Source of the DNA: Candidatus Woesearchaeota archaeon CG10_big_fil_rev_8_21_14_0_10_36_11
GTDB lineage: Archaea; Nanobdellota; Nanobdellia; Woesearchaeales; GW2011-AR9
Direction of reading: 5' to 3'
Length of the DNA stretch: 17,207 bases
Assembly (NCBI GenBank): GCA_002762845.1
Contig: PCYB01000068.1
Coordinates: 1-17,207 of the forward strand
The notes under the pieces were generated by a model, which saw only the letters and a list, made by a program, of their open reading frames with translations, made no database searches and was not told the DNA's origin. Each line of letters begins with the position of its first letter. Positions within the stretch are counted from its first letter, which is position 1. The position numbers and the translations under genes are program-made. Of this stretch, positions 6,130-13,968 are shown piece by piece.

Positions 6130-8571
6130 TCTCCATACGATTTTAGGTATAAAGTACAAAATGAGAAAACATACGTTTATCTCTACAGTAAACTCGACGA
6201 TGGAACAAAAGTGTGTGTCGTTCATGAGTATACCCCTTACTTTTATGCAGACATATCCAATAAACATGTACAAGAAACATTGAAGAACATTACAGTTGAT
6301 GTACAGGGGAACGTAGCAAAGGTTGTTCAGATAGAATCTGTTGAAAAAGAACTTCTTGGGAAGACAAAGACATTCTCAAAAATAACCGTAAATTACCCCA
6401 AAGCAGTTCCGGTTATTGCACAAGAACTTGCAAACCGAGGAATACAATGTTATGAAACGAACATTCCTTTCATTGATAGGTATGTCCGAGATAAAGGAAT
6501 AACGCCAATGACGACAGTGAATGCACATGGCGAGTTCTCAGCAAAGGGGATCTTACGTGTTCCTGTCTTTGATGCGTCTGTTGTTGAAAGTGTCAGTAAA
6601 GAAACGCAGAAAAACTGGAAAATCCTAGCAATTGATATTGAAACATATGCAGTGAAGAAAGAAATAAATCCAACAAAAAATCCTATCTTAATGGTGGCAT
6701 TGTACGGTGTTGACGAGGGGGGTACTATATTTAAGAAGGTTATTACATGGAAACGGTTTGACACTAAACTCGATTATTTAGAAATTGTTTCAGATGAAGT
6801 TGAACTTCTAAAGCTCCTTAAGAAAACACTTATTGAATACCAGCCAGATATTATTACTGGTTATTTCTCTGACGGTTTTGACTTTCCATACATTAAAACA
6901 CGGGCAGACAAGCACGATGTTCTGTTTGATATTGGACTTGACTACTCACAGCTTGACATTCAAAAAAAGTCTGGGTTTAGATCAAGTGAAGCACGGATAA
7001 CGGGAATACTTCATCTTGACATGTTAAAATTTATTCGGAATATTTTTGGGAAGAACCTTCATACAGACACATATTCATTAGATGCAGTTTCTCGTGAACT
7101 TCTTGACACACCAAAACATGACGTTGACATTAACAATCTAGCACACGTATGGGACCACGACAATGAAAAACTGGAAGATTTTTGTAAATATAATCTTCAT
7201 GATGCACATTTAGCGTACCAATTATGTACAAAACTGTTGTTTGACATTCTTGAATTCACGACAATAATAGGATTACCGTCGCATGATGTTATTAGAATGA
7301 AGTTTAGTAGACTTGTTGAGAATTATATTCTTAAAAGAGCAATAGAGTACAATGTCATTGCTCCCAACAAACCGGTTGATTCAGAAATGAAAGAACGGAT
7401 GGAAGAATCTATCCAAGGAGCATTCGTGTACGAACCAACACCAGGAATATATAAAAATATTGTTGTGTTTGATTTCCGTTCATTGTATCCAACGATAATT
7501 ACTGCACATAATATTGGTCCTGAATCGTTTCAGTGCGCATGTTGCCAATCAAACGTTGTACCTGGCAGAGAACAATACTGGTTTTGTGCCAAAGAACGAA
7601 AATTTATTCCAACGGTCCTTGAACAACTTGTCCTTCGTCGTGTTGATCTTAAACGGCTAATTAAAAATGCACGAACTAACAATGAAGATACCAGAATGCT
7701 CGAATCACGGTCATATGCACTTAAAACATTAGCAAACTCATTTTATGGATACCTTGGATTTTTTGGTGCACGATGGTACTGTCTTGAATGTGCAGCATCA
7801 ACAACGGCATACGCTCGCCATTACATTCAAGATACAATCCAGAAAGCAGAGGCGAAAGGGTTTAGAGTAATCTATGCAGATACTGATTCTTGCTTCCTTG
7901 TGCTAGACGATAATCAGCTTGATAGGGCAATGGAATTTATGAATGAAATCAATTTTGACCTTCCAGGGCACATGGAATTAGAGTATGAAGGTTTTTTTCC
8001 CCGAGGAATTTTTGTTGCGGTTAAAGGAAGTGATAAAGGTGCAAAAAAGAAATACGCGCTCATGCACGATAATGGCGTTATTAAGATTACTGGGTTTGAA
8101 ACTGTTAGACGTAACTGGTCTTTGTTAGCAAAGGACGTTCAGGAAGATGTTCTTCGTTTTGTGTTACAAGATAAAGTGGATGATGCTATCCAATACGTTA
8201 AGGACGTTATTGTGGAACTTAAAGAAGGAAACATTCCTGTAAAAAAACTCATTTTAAAAACTCAGATTACACGTGAGCTGTCACAGTATACATCGTTTGG
8301 CCCACATGTTATAATTGCAAAAAAGCTACAAGACAGGGGAGAAACAATTGTTCCCGGAACGGTCGTTGAATATATTATTGTCCGTGGAACTGGGTTGGTC
8401 CGAGAAAGAGCGCGCATACCTACGGATGTCAAGAAAGGGGAGTATGATGTTCAGTATTATCTCCATAACCAACTACTTCCTGCAGTATCAAGCATCTTTG
8501 CTGTTCTTGGCTATGCTGAAGATGATTTGTTGGGGAAAGGAAAGCAGACCGGATTAGGTAGTTTTTTGTAA
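6115..8571 (+). CDS. polB: Family B DNA polymerase (archaeal PolB) with C-terminal PIP box
   Basis: Probable replicative DNA polymerase with 3'-5' proofreading. Exo I is DIET (174-177); Exo II is GYFSDGFDFPY (249-259, Asp256); Exo III is YNLHDA (359-364, Asp363). Polymerase motif A is DFRSLYP (453-459), motif B has K537 and NSFYG (541-545), motif C is YADTDS (587-592), and KKKY lies at 644-647. The Exo II Asn that normally precedes the Asp is Phe251 here. Cysteines 474, 476, 477 and 491 lie where thermococcal enzymes have a disulfide loop. The N-terminal segment with YPKAVP (95-100) and Arg122 matches the uracil read-ahead pocket of archaeal PolB. The last eight residues, QTGLGSFL (811-818), fit a PCNA-interacting QxxLxxFL motif. 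Its 818 residues make it complete, slightly longer than thermococcal enzymes (about 775). A T-run follows the stop. Confidence 0.97.
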   Translation: MEIRFSPYDFRYKVQNEKTYVYLYSKLDDGTKVCVVHEYTPYFYADISNKHVQETLKNITVDVQGNVAKVVQIESVEKELLGKTKTFSKITVNYPKAVPVIAQELANRGIQCYETNIPFIDRYVRDKGITPMTTVNAHGEFSAKGILRVPVFDASVVESVSKETQKNWKILAIDIETYAVKKEINPTKNPILMVALYGVDEGGTIFKKVITWKRFDTKLDYLEIVSDEVELLKLLKKTLIEYQPDIITGYFSDGFDFPYIKTRADKHDVLFDIGLDYSQLDIQKKSGFRSSEARITGILHLDMLKFIRNIFGKNLHTDTYSLDAVSRELLDTPKHDVDINNLAHVWDHDNEKLEDFCKYNLHDAHLAYQLCTKLLFDILEFTTIIGLPSHDVIRMKFSRLVENYILKRAIEYNVIAPNKPVDSEMKERMEESIQGAFVYEPTPGIYKNIVVFDFRSLYPTIITAHNIGPESFQCACCQSNVVPGREQYWFCAKERKFIPTVLEQLVLRRVDLKRLIKNARTNNEDTRMLESRSYALKTLANSFYGYLGFFGARWYCLECAASTTAYARHYIQDTIQKAEAKGFRVIYADTDSCFLVLDDNQLDRAMEFMNEINFDLPGHMELEYEGFFPRGIFVAVKGSDKGAKKKYALMHDNGVIKITGFETVRRNWSLLAKDVQEDVLRFVLQDKVDDAIQYVKDVIVELKEGNIPVKKLILKTQITRELSQYTSFGPHVIIAKKLQDRGETIVPGTVVEYIIVRGTGLVRERARIPTDVKKGEYDVQYYLHNQLLPAVSSIFAVLGYAEDDLLGKGKQTGLGSFL

Positions 8572-8577
8572 GATATC

Positions 8578-8584
8578 TTTTTTT
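8578..8584 (+). terminator. Oligo-T terminator of polB
   Basis: T7 begins 6 bp after the polB stop codon and lies just ahead of the TATA box of the next gene, consistent with an intrinsic archaeal terminator. Confidence 0.5.
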
Positions 8585-8594
8585 AGAGAGAAAA

Positions 8595-8602
8595 TTTAAA
8601 TA
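8595..8602 (+). promoter_or_regulatory. TATA box of the DUF1385 gene
   Basis: TTTAAATA is centred about 27 bp upstream of the ATG at 8625, suggesting a leaderless transcript independent of polB. Confidence 0.65.
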
Positions 8603-8624
8603 GTACGTTCATGCCATTTATAGT

Positions 8625-9449
8625 ATGAACGTTGGTGGTCAGGCAGTAATTGAAGGAGTTATGATGCGTAACAAAGATAAGTTCGCTGTAGCCGTGCGTG
8701 CGAAAAACGGCGAGATAAAAATCAAAAAAGAAAAAAGTTCGCGATTTCCAAAAATGTTTAACATTTTCTTCCTTCGCGGCATTGTTGGTTTAGCATACAC
8801 ATTATACGATGGTATTCGAGCATTGATTTGGAGCAGTAATCAACAGTTAGAGACAGAAGAAAAAATTACAAAGAAAGAAACTGTTGGTATGGTTTTGATG
8901 TCATTATTGTTCGCAGTCGTATTCTTTGTAGGGTTACCATTCCTTGCGGCACACCTTATTCACTCTGAAGGTGTATGGTTTAACATTCTTGACGGCGTAT
9001 TCAGAGTAGTTTTATTTGTAGGATACCTTATTGGCATCTCGTTTATGAGCGATGTTAAAGTATTATTTCGATATCATGGTGCAGAACATAAAGCAATTGC
9101 ATGTTATGAAGCAAAGAAGACGTTAATACTTCAAAATGTAAAAAAGTACTCGCGGTTTCATCCACGATGTGGAACATCATTCCTTTTTGTTGTGTTACTA
9201 ATTTCAATATTCCTGTTTTCGTTATTGAACGGACCGTTATGGATGAAGTTAGTAGGAAGAATTGTGTTATTACCAGTTATCGCCGGGATAAGTTATGAAC
9301 TGATTAAGTTAAGCGGTCGGTTTTCTAAGAATCCAATTATTAAAGTGATTATTGCACCTGGTTTATGGTTGCAAAGGATAACAACAAAAGAGCCTACAGA
9401 GGAACAGTTAGAAGTAGGTATTGCTGCATTGAAAAGTGTGTTGGAATGA
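8625..9449 (+). CDS. DUF1385 family membrane protein (YqhQ-like)
   Basis: An integral membrane protein of unknown function. The family hallmark GGQAVIEGVMMR (4-15) opens the protein, followed by a basic linker. It then has RYHGAEHKA (149-157), HPRCGTSF (179-186), ELIKLSGR (225-232) and PGLWLQRITTKEP (245-257), all characteristic of DUF1385. Hydrophobic segments lie at about 46-58, 88-108, 122-142, 185-202 and 209-224. The conserved His/Glu/Cys residues (H151, E154, H155, H179, C182) look like a metal or catalytic site, but I know of no assigned reaction. At 274 residues it is near the usual bacterial length (about 300). The family is best known from bacteria such as Bacillus YqhQ, so its presence here may reflect old transfer. 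It has its own TATA box and converges on the PhoH operon with an 8-bp gap. Confidence 0.9.
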   Translation: MNVGGQAVIEGVMMRNKDKFAVAVRAKNGEIKIKKEKSSRFPKMFNIFFLRGIVGLAYTLYDGIRALIWSSNQQLETEEKITKKETVGMVLMSLLFAVVFFVGLPFLAAHLIHSEGVWFNILDGVFRVVLFVGYLIGISFMSDVKVLFRYHGAEHKAIACYEAKKTLILQNVKKYSRFHPRCGTSFLFVVLLISIFLFSLLNGPLWMKLVGRIVLLPVIAGISYELIKLSGRFSKNPIIKVIIAPGLWLQRITTKEPTEEQLEVGIAALKSVLE

Positions 9450-9457
9450 GTATTTGT

Positions 9458-10858
9458 TTAAAAAAGGTTAGAAAAATCTTCAGCAATTTCGCTTCTTTCA
9501 CCTTGTGTTAATACCACATATGCAAATAAGGGCGTTTTATTTCTGAGGCGATCTACTGCGGTGGCAATTCCACTTGTTTTTGTATCAAGATATGGATGAC
9601 CAACCTGAAATGGATCCCCGGTTAAAACTAATTTTGAACCTATACCTACCCTCGTTCCAATAAAAGCTATTTCCCTTCTCGTAAAGTTTTGTGCTTCATC
9701 CACAATAACAAATGAATTATAAATTGTTTCACCACTTTCAAAATTAATTGTTCTAAAGTCAAAAGGTGTCTGCCCGGTCATTATTGCTCCAAAATCATCA
9801 AGGTCTTGACCAATTCTTCCTAGTGCCGTTAAAATTGGTTTAAAATATGGCGCCATTTTTTCCTCCACATTTCCTGGAAGAAAACCCATTTCTTTTCCCC
9901 AACTTGTTTGTGGCCGGTAAACTATTATTTTATTATATCTTCCTGGAAACACACTATCTTCCAAAACTTGTTCTAAAGCGGCTGCCAATGCTAAAAATGT
10001 CTTACCGGTTCCTGCTTTACCTATACACGCTACTTCTGTAATATCTTCTCTTAATAAAACATCAATTAAAAAACGTTGTTCAGAGTTCCGAGCCCTGATA
10101 CCCCCCTGCAATCCTGCTCTTGGTTCATAAATTCTAACAACTTTTGATCCATTTTTAAAAGCTAAAACTGAAGAAGAACTTCCTTCACTATCTTTTAAAC
10201 AAAAATAAGCATTTAGATCTAAACCTAACTCTACTCCGCTTGCTTTTTCAATAACATCAATCTGCAATTCTTCAGATCTATGGAGGCGACTAATTATTTC
10301 TTTTGGCACAGAGAATTCAAACATTCTTTCAAAGAAATCATTTAAATCAATTTTAGCTTGCTCAGCTTCATAATCTTGTGCTTCAATCCTTGGGTTTGAA
10401 CTTTCAGCTTTTATTGCAGCACCTGTATCTTTTGTTACTAAAATTGTTTCTAAGTCACTATCAGCTTTCAATCTCTGAGCTCTTTCTACGATCCGGTTAT
10501 CTTTATATGATTGTTCTGCCATTAAACTAATGATCCTCCTTAACAAGAAGGCAGTTTGCTCCTCTACTCCTGCATCTGGACGTAGTTCTTCAGCGAGAGG
10601 GTCAGACAAAACAAACAATCTCCCACCAGTATCTAACTGGACACCAGTTCTAAGATCGCCTCTTAGTGATAATTCTCGTAATCTTTCATTTGCTTTTCTT
10701 GCATGATACGCCAAGCTCGGATCGTCTTTTCTACTTTTTAATCTATCAAGTTCGGCAAGAACCTCTTGAGTAACATAAACATTATTATCCTCAAAGTCGT
10801 CAAAAGCATCAGGATTACTAATTAACACATTTGTATCTAAAACAAAATTCTTTCTCAT
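9458..10858 (-). CDS. PIN-PhoH fusion: PIN ribonuclease domain plus PhoH ATPase (PhoH2/YlaK type)
   Basis: Predicted RNA-cleaving and RNA-unwinding enzyme. An N-terminal PIN nuclease domain has the metal-binding acidic residues Asp8 (in VLDTNVLI), Glu36 (in EVLAELDRLK), Asp120 (in KDNRIVERA) and Asp144 (in LVTKDTG). After a roughly 100-residue linker, the PhoH ATPase domain has Walker A GKAGTGKT (280-287), YRPQTSWGKEMGFLPG (314-329), Walker B VIVDEAQ (384-390), TGDPFQ (413-418) and a C-terminal VVLTQGERSEIAE (448-460). At 466 residues it matches PhoH2/YlaK proteins, and all key residues are intact. Its ATG overlaps the stop of the upstream gene (ATGA), and an AGGTG Shine-Dalgarno lies about 9 nt before it, so it is translated as the second cistron. 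It is Arg-rich (about 35 Arg to 23 Lys), unlike its neighbours. Mycobacterial homologues act as RNA helicase/RNase paired with a short upstream antitoxin-like gene; that role here is inference. Confidence 0.93.
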   Translation of the reverse strand: MRKNFVLDTNVLISNPDAFDDFEDNNVYVTQEVLAELDRLKSRKDDPSLAYHARKANERLRELSLRGDLRTGVQLDTGGRLFVLSDPLAEELRPDAGVEEQTAFLLRRIISLMAEQSYKDNRIVERAQRLKADSDLETILVTKDTGAAIKAESSNPRIEAQDYEAEQAKIDLNDFFERMFEFSVPKEIISRLHRSEELQIDVIEKASGVELGLDLNAYFCLKDSEGSSSSVLAFKNGSKVVRIYEPRAGLQGGIRARNSEQRFLIDVLLREDITEVACIGKAGTGKTFLALAAALEQVLEDSVFPGRYNKIIVYRPQTSWGKEMGFLPGNVEEKMAPYFKPILTALGRIGQDLDDFGAIMTGQTPFDFRTINFESGETIYNSFVIVDEAQNFTRREIAFIGTRVGIGSKLVLTGDPFQVGHPYLDTKTSGIATAVDRLRNKTPLFAYVVLTQGERSEIAEDFSNLF

Positions 10859-11358
10859 TCTTTAAAACACCTAGCTATTGTTTCATATTCAGAACCAAGG
10901 CGGAACTCATATACTCGTCTTCTGCTATGAAATAATTTTGCTCCCAATCTTAAATTTCTTCCAATTTCTGCAAAATTTCCCATACGGGCCAACTCAATAA
11001 CTTCATGTTCTAACGAATCTCCAGGAAGTCCTTGAGAAAGAAATTCTTTAGAAGAATATTCGTCTTTAAAGTCCTGAGCTCTTTTTTTCCGCCATACAAG
11101 TTCTTGAAGGCGATCATTGAGAAATTCTCGCAATCCATGCTGGAAAGCTCTTTGATACTTTCTTTCTTCTGGAATTGTTCTTTCACTCATTGGAAGAAAA
11201 TTCTTTCCCGATTGAACAGTAAATTCAGCATATAAAATTCCTAATGTTTCATTATCAACAACATAACGAGAATTATCTTCTAGTCTCACATCGGGGTTTG
11301 CCAATCGTTTCGTTAATTGGTAAACATTATGTCTTGTTACTTTTTTCTTTGTAGGCAT
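10855..11358 (-). CDS. Unrecognised basic protein, first gene of the PIN-PhoH operon
   Basis: I do not recognise this 167-residue family. The frame could open at a TTG at 11391, but that codon touches the TATA box (11380-11388). The ATG at 11358 lies 26 bp downstream of that box, as for the other leaderless genes, so I start there with MPTKKK. The protein is soluble-looking and basic (about 19 Arg and 12 Lys), with a helical acidic/basic middle (about 62-100) and a C-terminal RRRVYEFRLGSEYE stretch (about 144-157). The first 20 residues, KKKVTRHNVYQLTKRL, could form a nucleic-acid-binding helix. Its stop overlaps the PIN-PhoH start by 4 bp, indicating translational coupling. By position it corresponds to the PhoAT antitoxin of actinobacterial phoAT-phoH2 loci, but it is longer than a typical antitoxin and I see no sequence evidence for that role. 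It could instead be an RNA-binding adaptor. Confidence 0.75.
   Translation of the reverse strand: MPTKKKVTRHNVYQLTKRLANPDVRLEDNSRYVVDNETLGILYAEFTVQSGKNFLPMSERTIPEERKYQRAFQHGLREFLNDRLQELVWRKKRAQDFKDEYSSKEFLSQGLPGDSLEHEVIELARMGNFAEIGRNLRLGAKLFHSRRRVYEFRLGSEYETIARCFKE
10867..10872 (-). promoter_or_regulatory. Shine-Dalgarno of the PIN-PhoH cistron
   Basis: AGGTGT inside the end of the upstream gene lies 8 nt before the overlapping ATG at 10858. It supports internal initiation or re-initiation for the second cistron, in contrast to the leaderless first gene. Confidence 0.5.
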
Positions 11359-11379
11359 GAAATGTAATTGTTTTATTCG

Positions 11380-11388
11380 TTTATAAAA
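11380..11388 (-). promoter_or_regulatory. TATA box of the PIN-PhoH operon
   Basis: TTTTATAAA on the minus strand is centred 26 bp upstream of the ATG at 11358. The TTG at 11391 would lie upstream of the transcript, so this element decides the start of the first gene. Confidence 0.75.
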
Positions 11389-11446
11389 CAATTTCGCTAC
11401 TTAAACAACGATAGTACAATATGGCTTTTAGAATACACAGATTGTA

Positions 11447-13855
11447 TCAACAGACAACACTCTTCCCGTCTTCTTTTCTGATATGGATAACATTCTCAAC
11501 AAAACTCTCAATCTTAGACTCGTGAGATACAATAATTGTTTGTTGTAAATTAAGCCCTTCCAACACGTCCCGTACTTTATCTAACTGTTCCGAACTGAAT
11601 CCATCGGTTGGTTCGTCAAGAATAATAATATTTTTTGTATTTATCTGATGGATTATATCATTGATAACTTTGTTCAACGCTAACCTGTACGCAAGTGATG
11701 CAGAGGTCCTTTCACCACCACTTAAGTTACTAAAACTAATTTCATAGCCGTTTTGTTCAACCACTGGCGAGAACGAATCGTCTATATGTGCATACATCTG
11801 ATCATCATCTATCAAAATGGAGAACCATTCCTGGAATAGTTGGTTAAACAACTGATGGATATGGACAAGGACATGCTTTTCAATCGTCAATGTAAGTGCA
11901 ATAAAGTATGTATCAAGCCAAGCATACACTTCTTTCATTCTGACAAGTTTATTTTTCATTTCTGTAAGTTCAGCAACTATCTTTTCACTTTCTTGTATCT
12001 GTTGCGTAATATGTTTATTCTTAATATCAAACTCAGCTTTTGTAACTGCCAACGCTCTTTCTTGCGTGAGTAATCTCTTATTTTCTTGTGTACATTGCTC
12101 AACTTTATCTATGACATCATGTACTGTTTTCTGTTGTTCCTGTATATTGGCCAATTCTTTCTCAATAAGAATAATGTCTTGCATACCCTTTGTCTTTTGT
12201 TCAACAATATCTTTAATTTGTTGTTCTATAAAATCTCTCTCCGTAAGTTGCTGTAGTAATGTCCGCTTTTGTTGTAGTATCTCATTATTCTGTTCAAGGG
12301 TGTGACGTTCTGATACCATTTTCAGTTGTTGCATTAGTTCATTATTCTCTTTCACATTTTCAACAATGCTTTTATGTATTGTATCAATCTGTTGCTGTTT
12401 CTTTTGAAGATGTTCAATCTCTAATGCAATACGTGTAGAAAGATTCTCTGCGTGGACAAGTTCTTCAATCTTCTCGGTAACAATCTTACTTTCTGTTACA
12501 ATCTCAGACTTCTTTTTGTTTAGTTCAAACAATAAATTTTCTGCTTGGTCAATCTTTGATTTCTCTTGCATCTTCGTTTTCTCTTTGTGGTCAGGCGACA
12601 CTGATTGTAGGCAAGTTGGACATACATCTAACAAATCAATTTTCTGATATATGTCTCGCGAGTGAGATAAAATAGTTTTATTCTTTGTAATGATCTCTGA
12701 CGTTTTTTCAAATAATTCTTGCAGTTGTACTTTTTTCTTCTGAATAGTGTCTTTTGTTTCTAATTGCAACTTCATATCTTTATGTTGTGTTTGCTTTTCT
12801 TCCAGTACAGAAACATCATCTTTATACTTTTTTAGTTCTGTTTGCTTTTCTTGTATCGTACGTTGGGTATACGCACATTTTTCCTGTAATGACGTTTTTT
12901 GTTGTACTATCACACTTTTCTGATATTCTAATTCATGTATTTCTTGTTGGATAGTTTCTGTAACACATTCTTGTGAAAATAAAAATTGTGTTATTGTACT
13001 CTTTAACTTTTCTTCTTTCAGTTGTAACTCGTCATATTGCCGTTTCTTTTCAATCTTAATACTATTTTTTAAAGACAGTTCTTGTTGTAGCCTCCTGAAC
13101 AATGTATGTTCTTTCTCAAACTGGTCTCGTTGTTCATTATTTTTAACAATGTTTTCTTGTATGGAATGAAGTTGTGGGATGATATGTTCCAACTCATTTT
13201 GTATTTGTTCTTTTTCCGCATGGAACCTTTTACATTTTGTTTTCTCAATCTCTAACGGTTCTGTTTTCGTGTTTAAGATTGCAATCCACGTTCTCGTCTT
13301 TTTAAGATACAATTGAACATTCTCACGAATATTTTTATATTTATCAATATTGAATATTTTACGAAGAACGTCTAATCGTATGTCGGGATTCTCTTGCAGA
13401 ATGAACTTCATTTCTTCTTGAGGAGTATAAACTGTGTATCGAAATATATAATTCTTATTTTTAGTAATGAACTCTTCAGGATATCCTAATAAATGTACTA
13501 CTTCTGCTTTTAATTCAACTGGTGTCAATTCTTTCTTAACAGAATCAATAATGATATGTCCCGCGGATTGTTTTATAATATCTTTTTCTTTTGTGAGTGT
13601 TCGGCGTATTGTAACATTCTTGTTCTGTATACTAAATACAAGTTCTACAAATCCTGACGTTGTTCCTTTCCGCAATAACGCTTCACCAGGAAGGTCCGGT
13701 CGTGCAGTTCCAAACAACGCAAATTCTATCGCAAGCAGAATTGATGATTTGCCACATCCAATATCACCCGAAAGTAACGTTGATCCGTTAGGAAACGTAA
13801 CTGTTTCATCACGATATGACCTAATGTTATGCAGTGTGATTTGTTTCAGAAGCAT
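11447..13855 (-). CDS. rad50: Rad50-like SMC-family ATPase with zinc hook
   Basis: Probable DNA double-strand-break repair ATPase, the partner of Mre11. Walker A GDIGCGKSS occupies 30-38, with a Q-loop Gln at 146 in YTPQEEM. A long Gln/Lys/Glu-rich coiled coil runs from about 180 to 660 and is interrupted near its middle by the zinc-hook CPTC (412-415). The C-terminal lobe has the ABC signature LSGGER (711-716), Walker B IIILDEPTDG (743-752) with catalytic Glu748, and the His switch at 778 in VSHE. Head, hook and tail are all present, so the 802-residue protein is complete, slightly shorter than common archaeal Rad50 (about 850-900). Rad50 rather than SbcC is favoured by size and the archaeal context, but the two are homologous. 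No mre11, herA or nurA is adjacent, whereas archaeal rad50 usually sits with mre11. It has its own TATA box and diverges from the 125-residue gene. Confidence 0.92.
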   Translation of the reverse strand: MLLKQITLHNIRSYRDETVTFPNGSTLLSGDIGCGKSSILLAIEFALFGTARPDLPGEALLRKGTTSGFVELVFSIQNKNVTIRRTLTKEKDIIKQSAGHIIIDSVKKELTPVELKAEVVHLLGYPEEFITKNKNYIFRYTVYTPQEEMKFILQENPDIRLDVLRKIFNIDKYKNIRENVQLYLKKTRTWIAILNTKTEPLEIEKTKCKRFHAEKEQIQNELEHIIPQLHSIQENIVKNNEQRDQFEKEHTLFRRLQQELSLKNSIKIEKKRQYDELQLKEEKLKSTITQFLFSQECVTETIQQEIHELEYQKSVIVQQKTSLQEKCAYTQRTIQEKQTELKKYKDDVSVLEEKQTQHKDMKLQLETKDTIQKKKVQLQELFEKTSEIITKNKTILSHSRDIYQKIDLLDVCPTCLQSVSPDHKEKTKMQEKSKIDQAENLLFELNKKKSEIVTESKIVTEKIEELVHAENLSTRIALEIEHLQKKQQQIDTIHKSIVENVKENNELMQQLKMVSERHTLEQNNEILQQKRTLLQQLTERDFIEQQIKDIVEQKTKGMQDIILIEKELANIQEQQKTVHDVIDKVEQCTQENKRLLTQERALAVTKAEFDIKNKHITQQIQESEKIVAELTEMKNKLVRMKEVYAWLDTYFIALTLTIEKHVLVHIHQLFNQLFQEWFSILIDDDQMYAHIDDSFSPVVEQNGYEISFSNLSGGERTSASLAYRLALNKVINDIIHQINTKNIIILDEPTDGFSSEQLDKVRDVLEGLNLQQTIIVSHESKIESFVENVIHIRKEDGKSVVC

Positions 13856-13877
13856 ACTTTATTAGGGCACAGTATGA

Positions 13878-13885
13878 TTTATATA
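13878..13885 (-). promoter_or_regulatory. TATA box of rad50
   Basis: TATATAAA on the minus strand is centred 26-27 bp upstream of the ATG at 13855, indicating a leaderless transcript. Confidence 0.7.
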
Positions 13886-13937
13886 GATTATTGTGGTGAA
13901 ATAGTAAGAAATAACATAGTTTCATCTATAGAAATCG

Positions 13938-13945
13938 TTATAAAA
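13938..13945 (+). promoter_or_regulatory. TATA box of the 125-residue gene
   Basis: TTATAAAA is centred about 27 bp upstream of the ATG at 13969. Together with the rad50 TATA box it forms a divergent promoter region of 113 bp. Confidence 0.7.
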
Positions 13946-13968
13946 GAGTATATTCTGAAACTGTCTTT

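Noticed and set aside
11359..11391. TTG start for the first gene of the PhoH operon
   Set aside because: The TATA box lies on top of it and places the transcript start at the ATG at 11358.
11415..11445. TACAAT/ATTGTA inverted repeat after rad50
   Set aside because: Only six pairs with a loop of about 20 nt in AT-rich DNA and no following T-run; not convincing as a terminator.
12066..12305. Cys/Ser-rich ORF opposite rad50
   Set aside because: The composition is what antisense reading of a Gln/Glu/Lys coiled coil produces; no independent signals were seen.
1908..12862. Palindrome CGTACG seen about six times (for example near 1908, 2047, 2111, 4814, 5591 and 12857)
   Set aside because: Roughly three times what base composition would suggest by a rough estimate, but all copies are inside genes and scattered, so no function or methylation signal can be argued.
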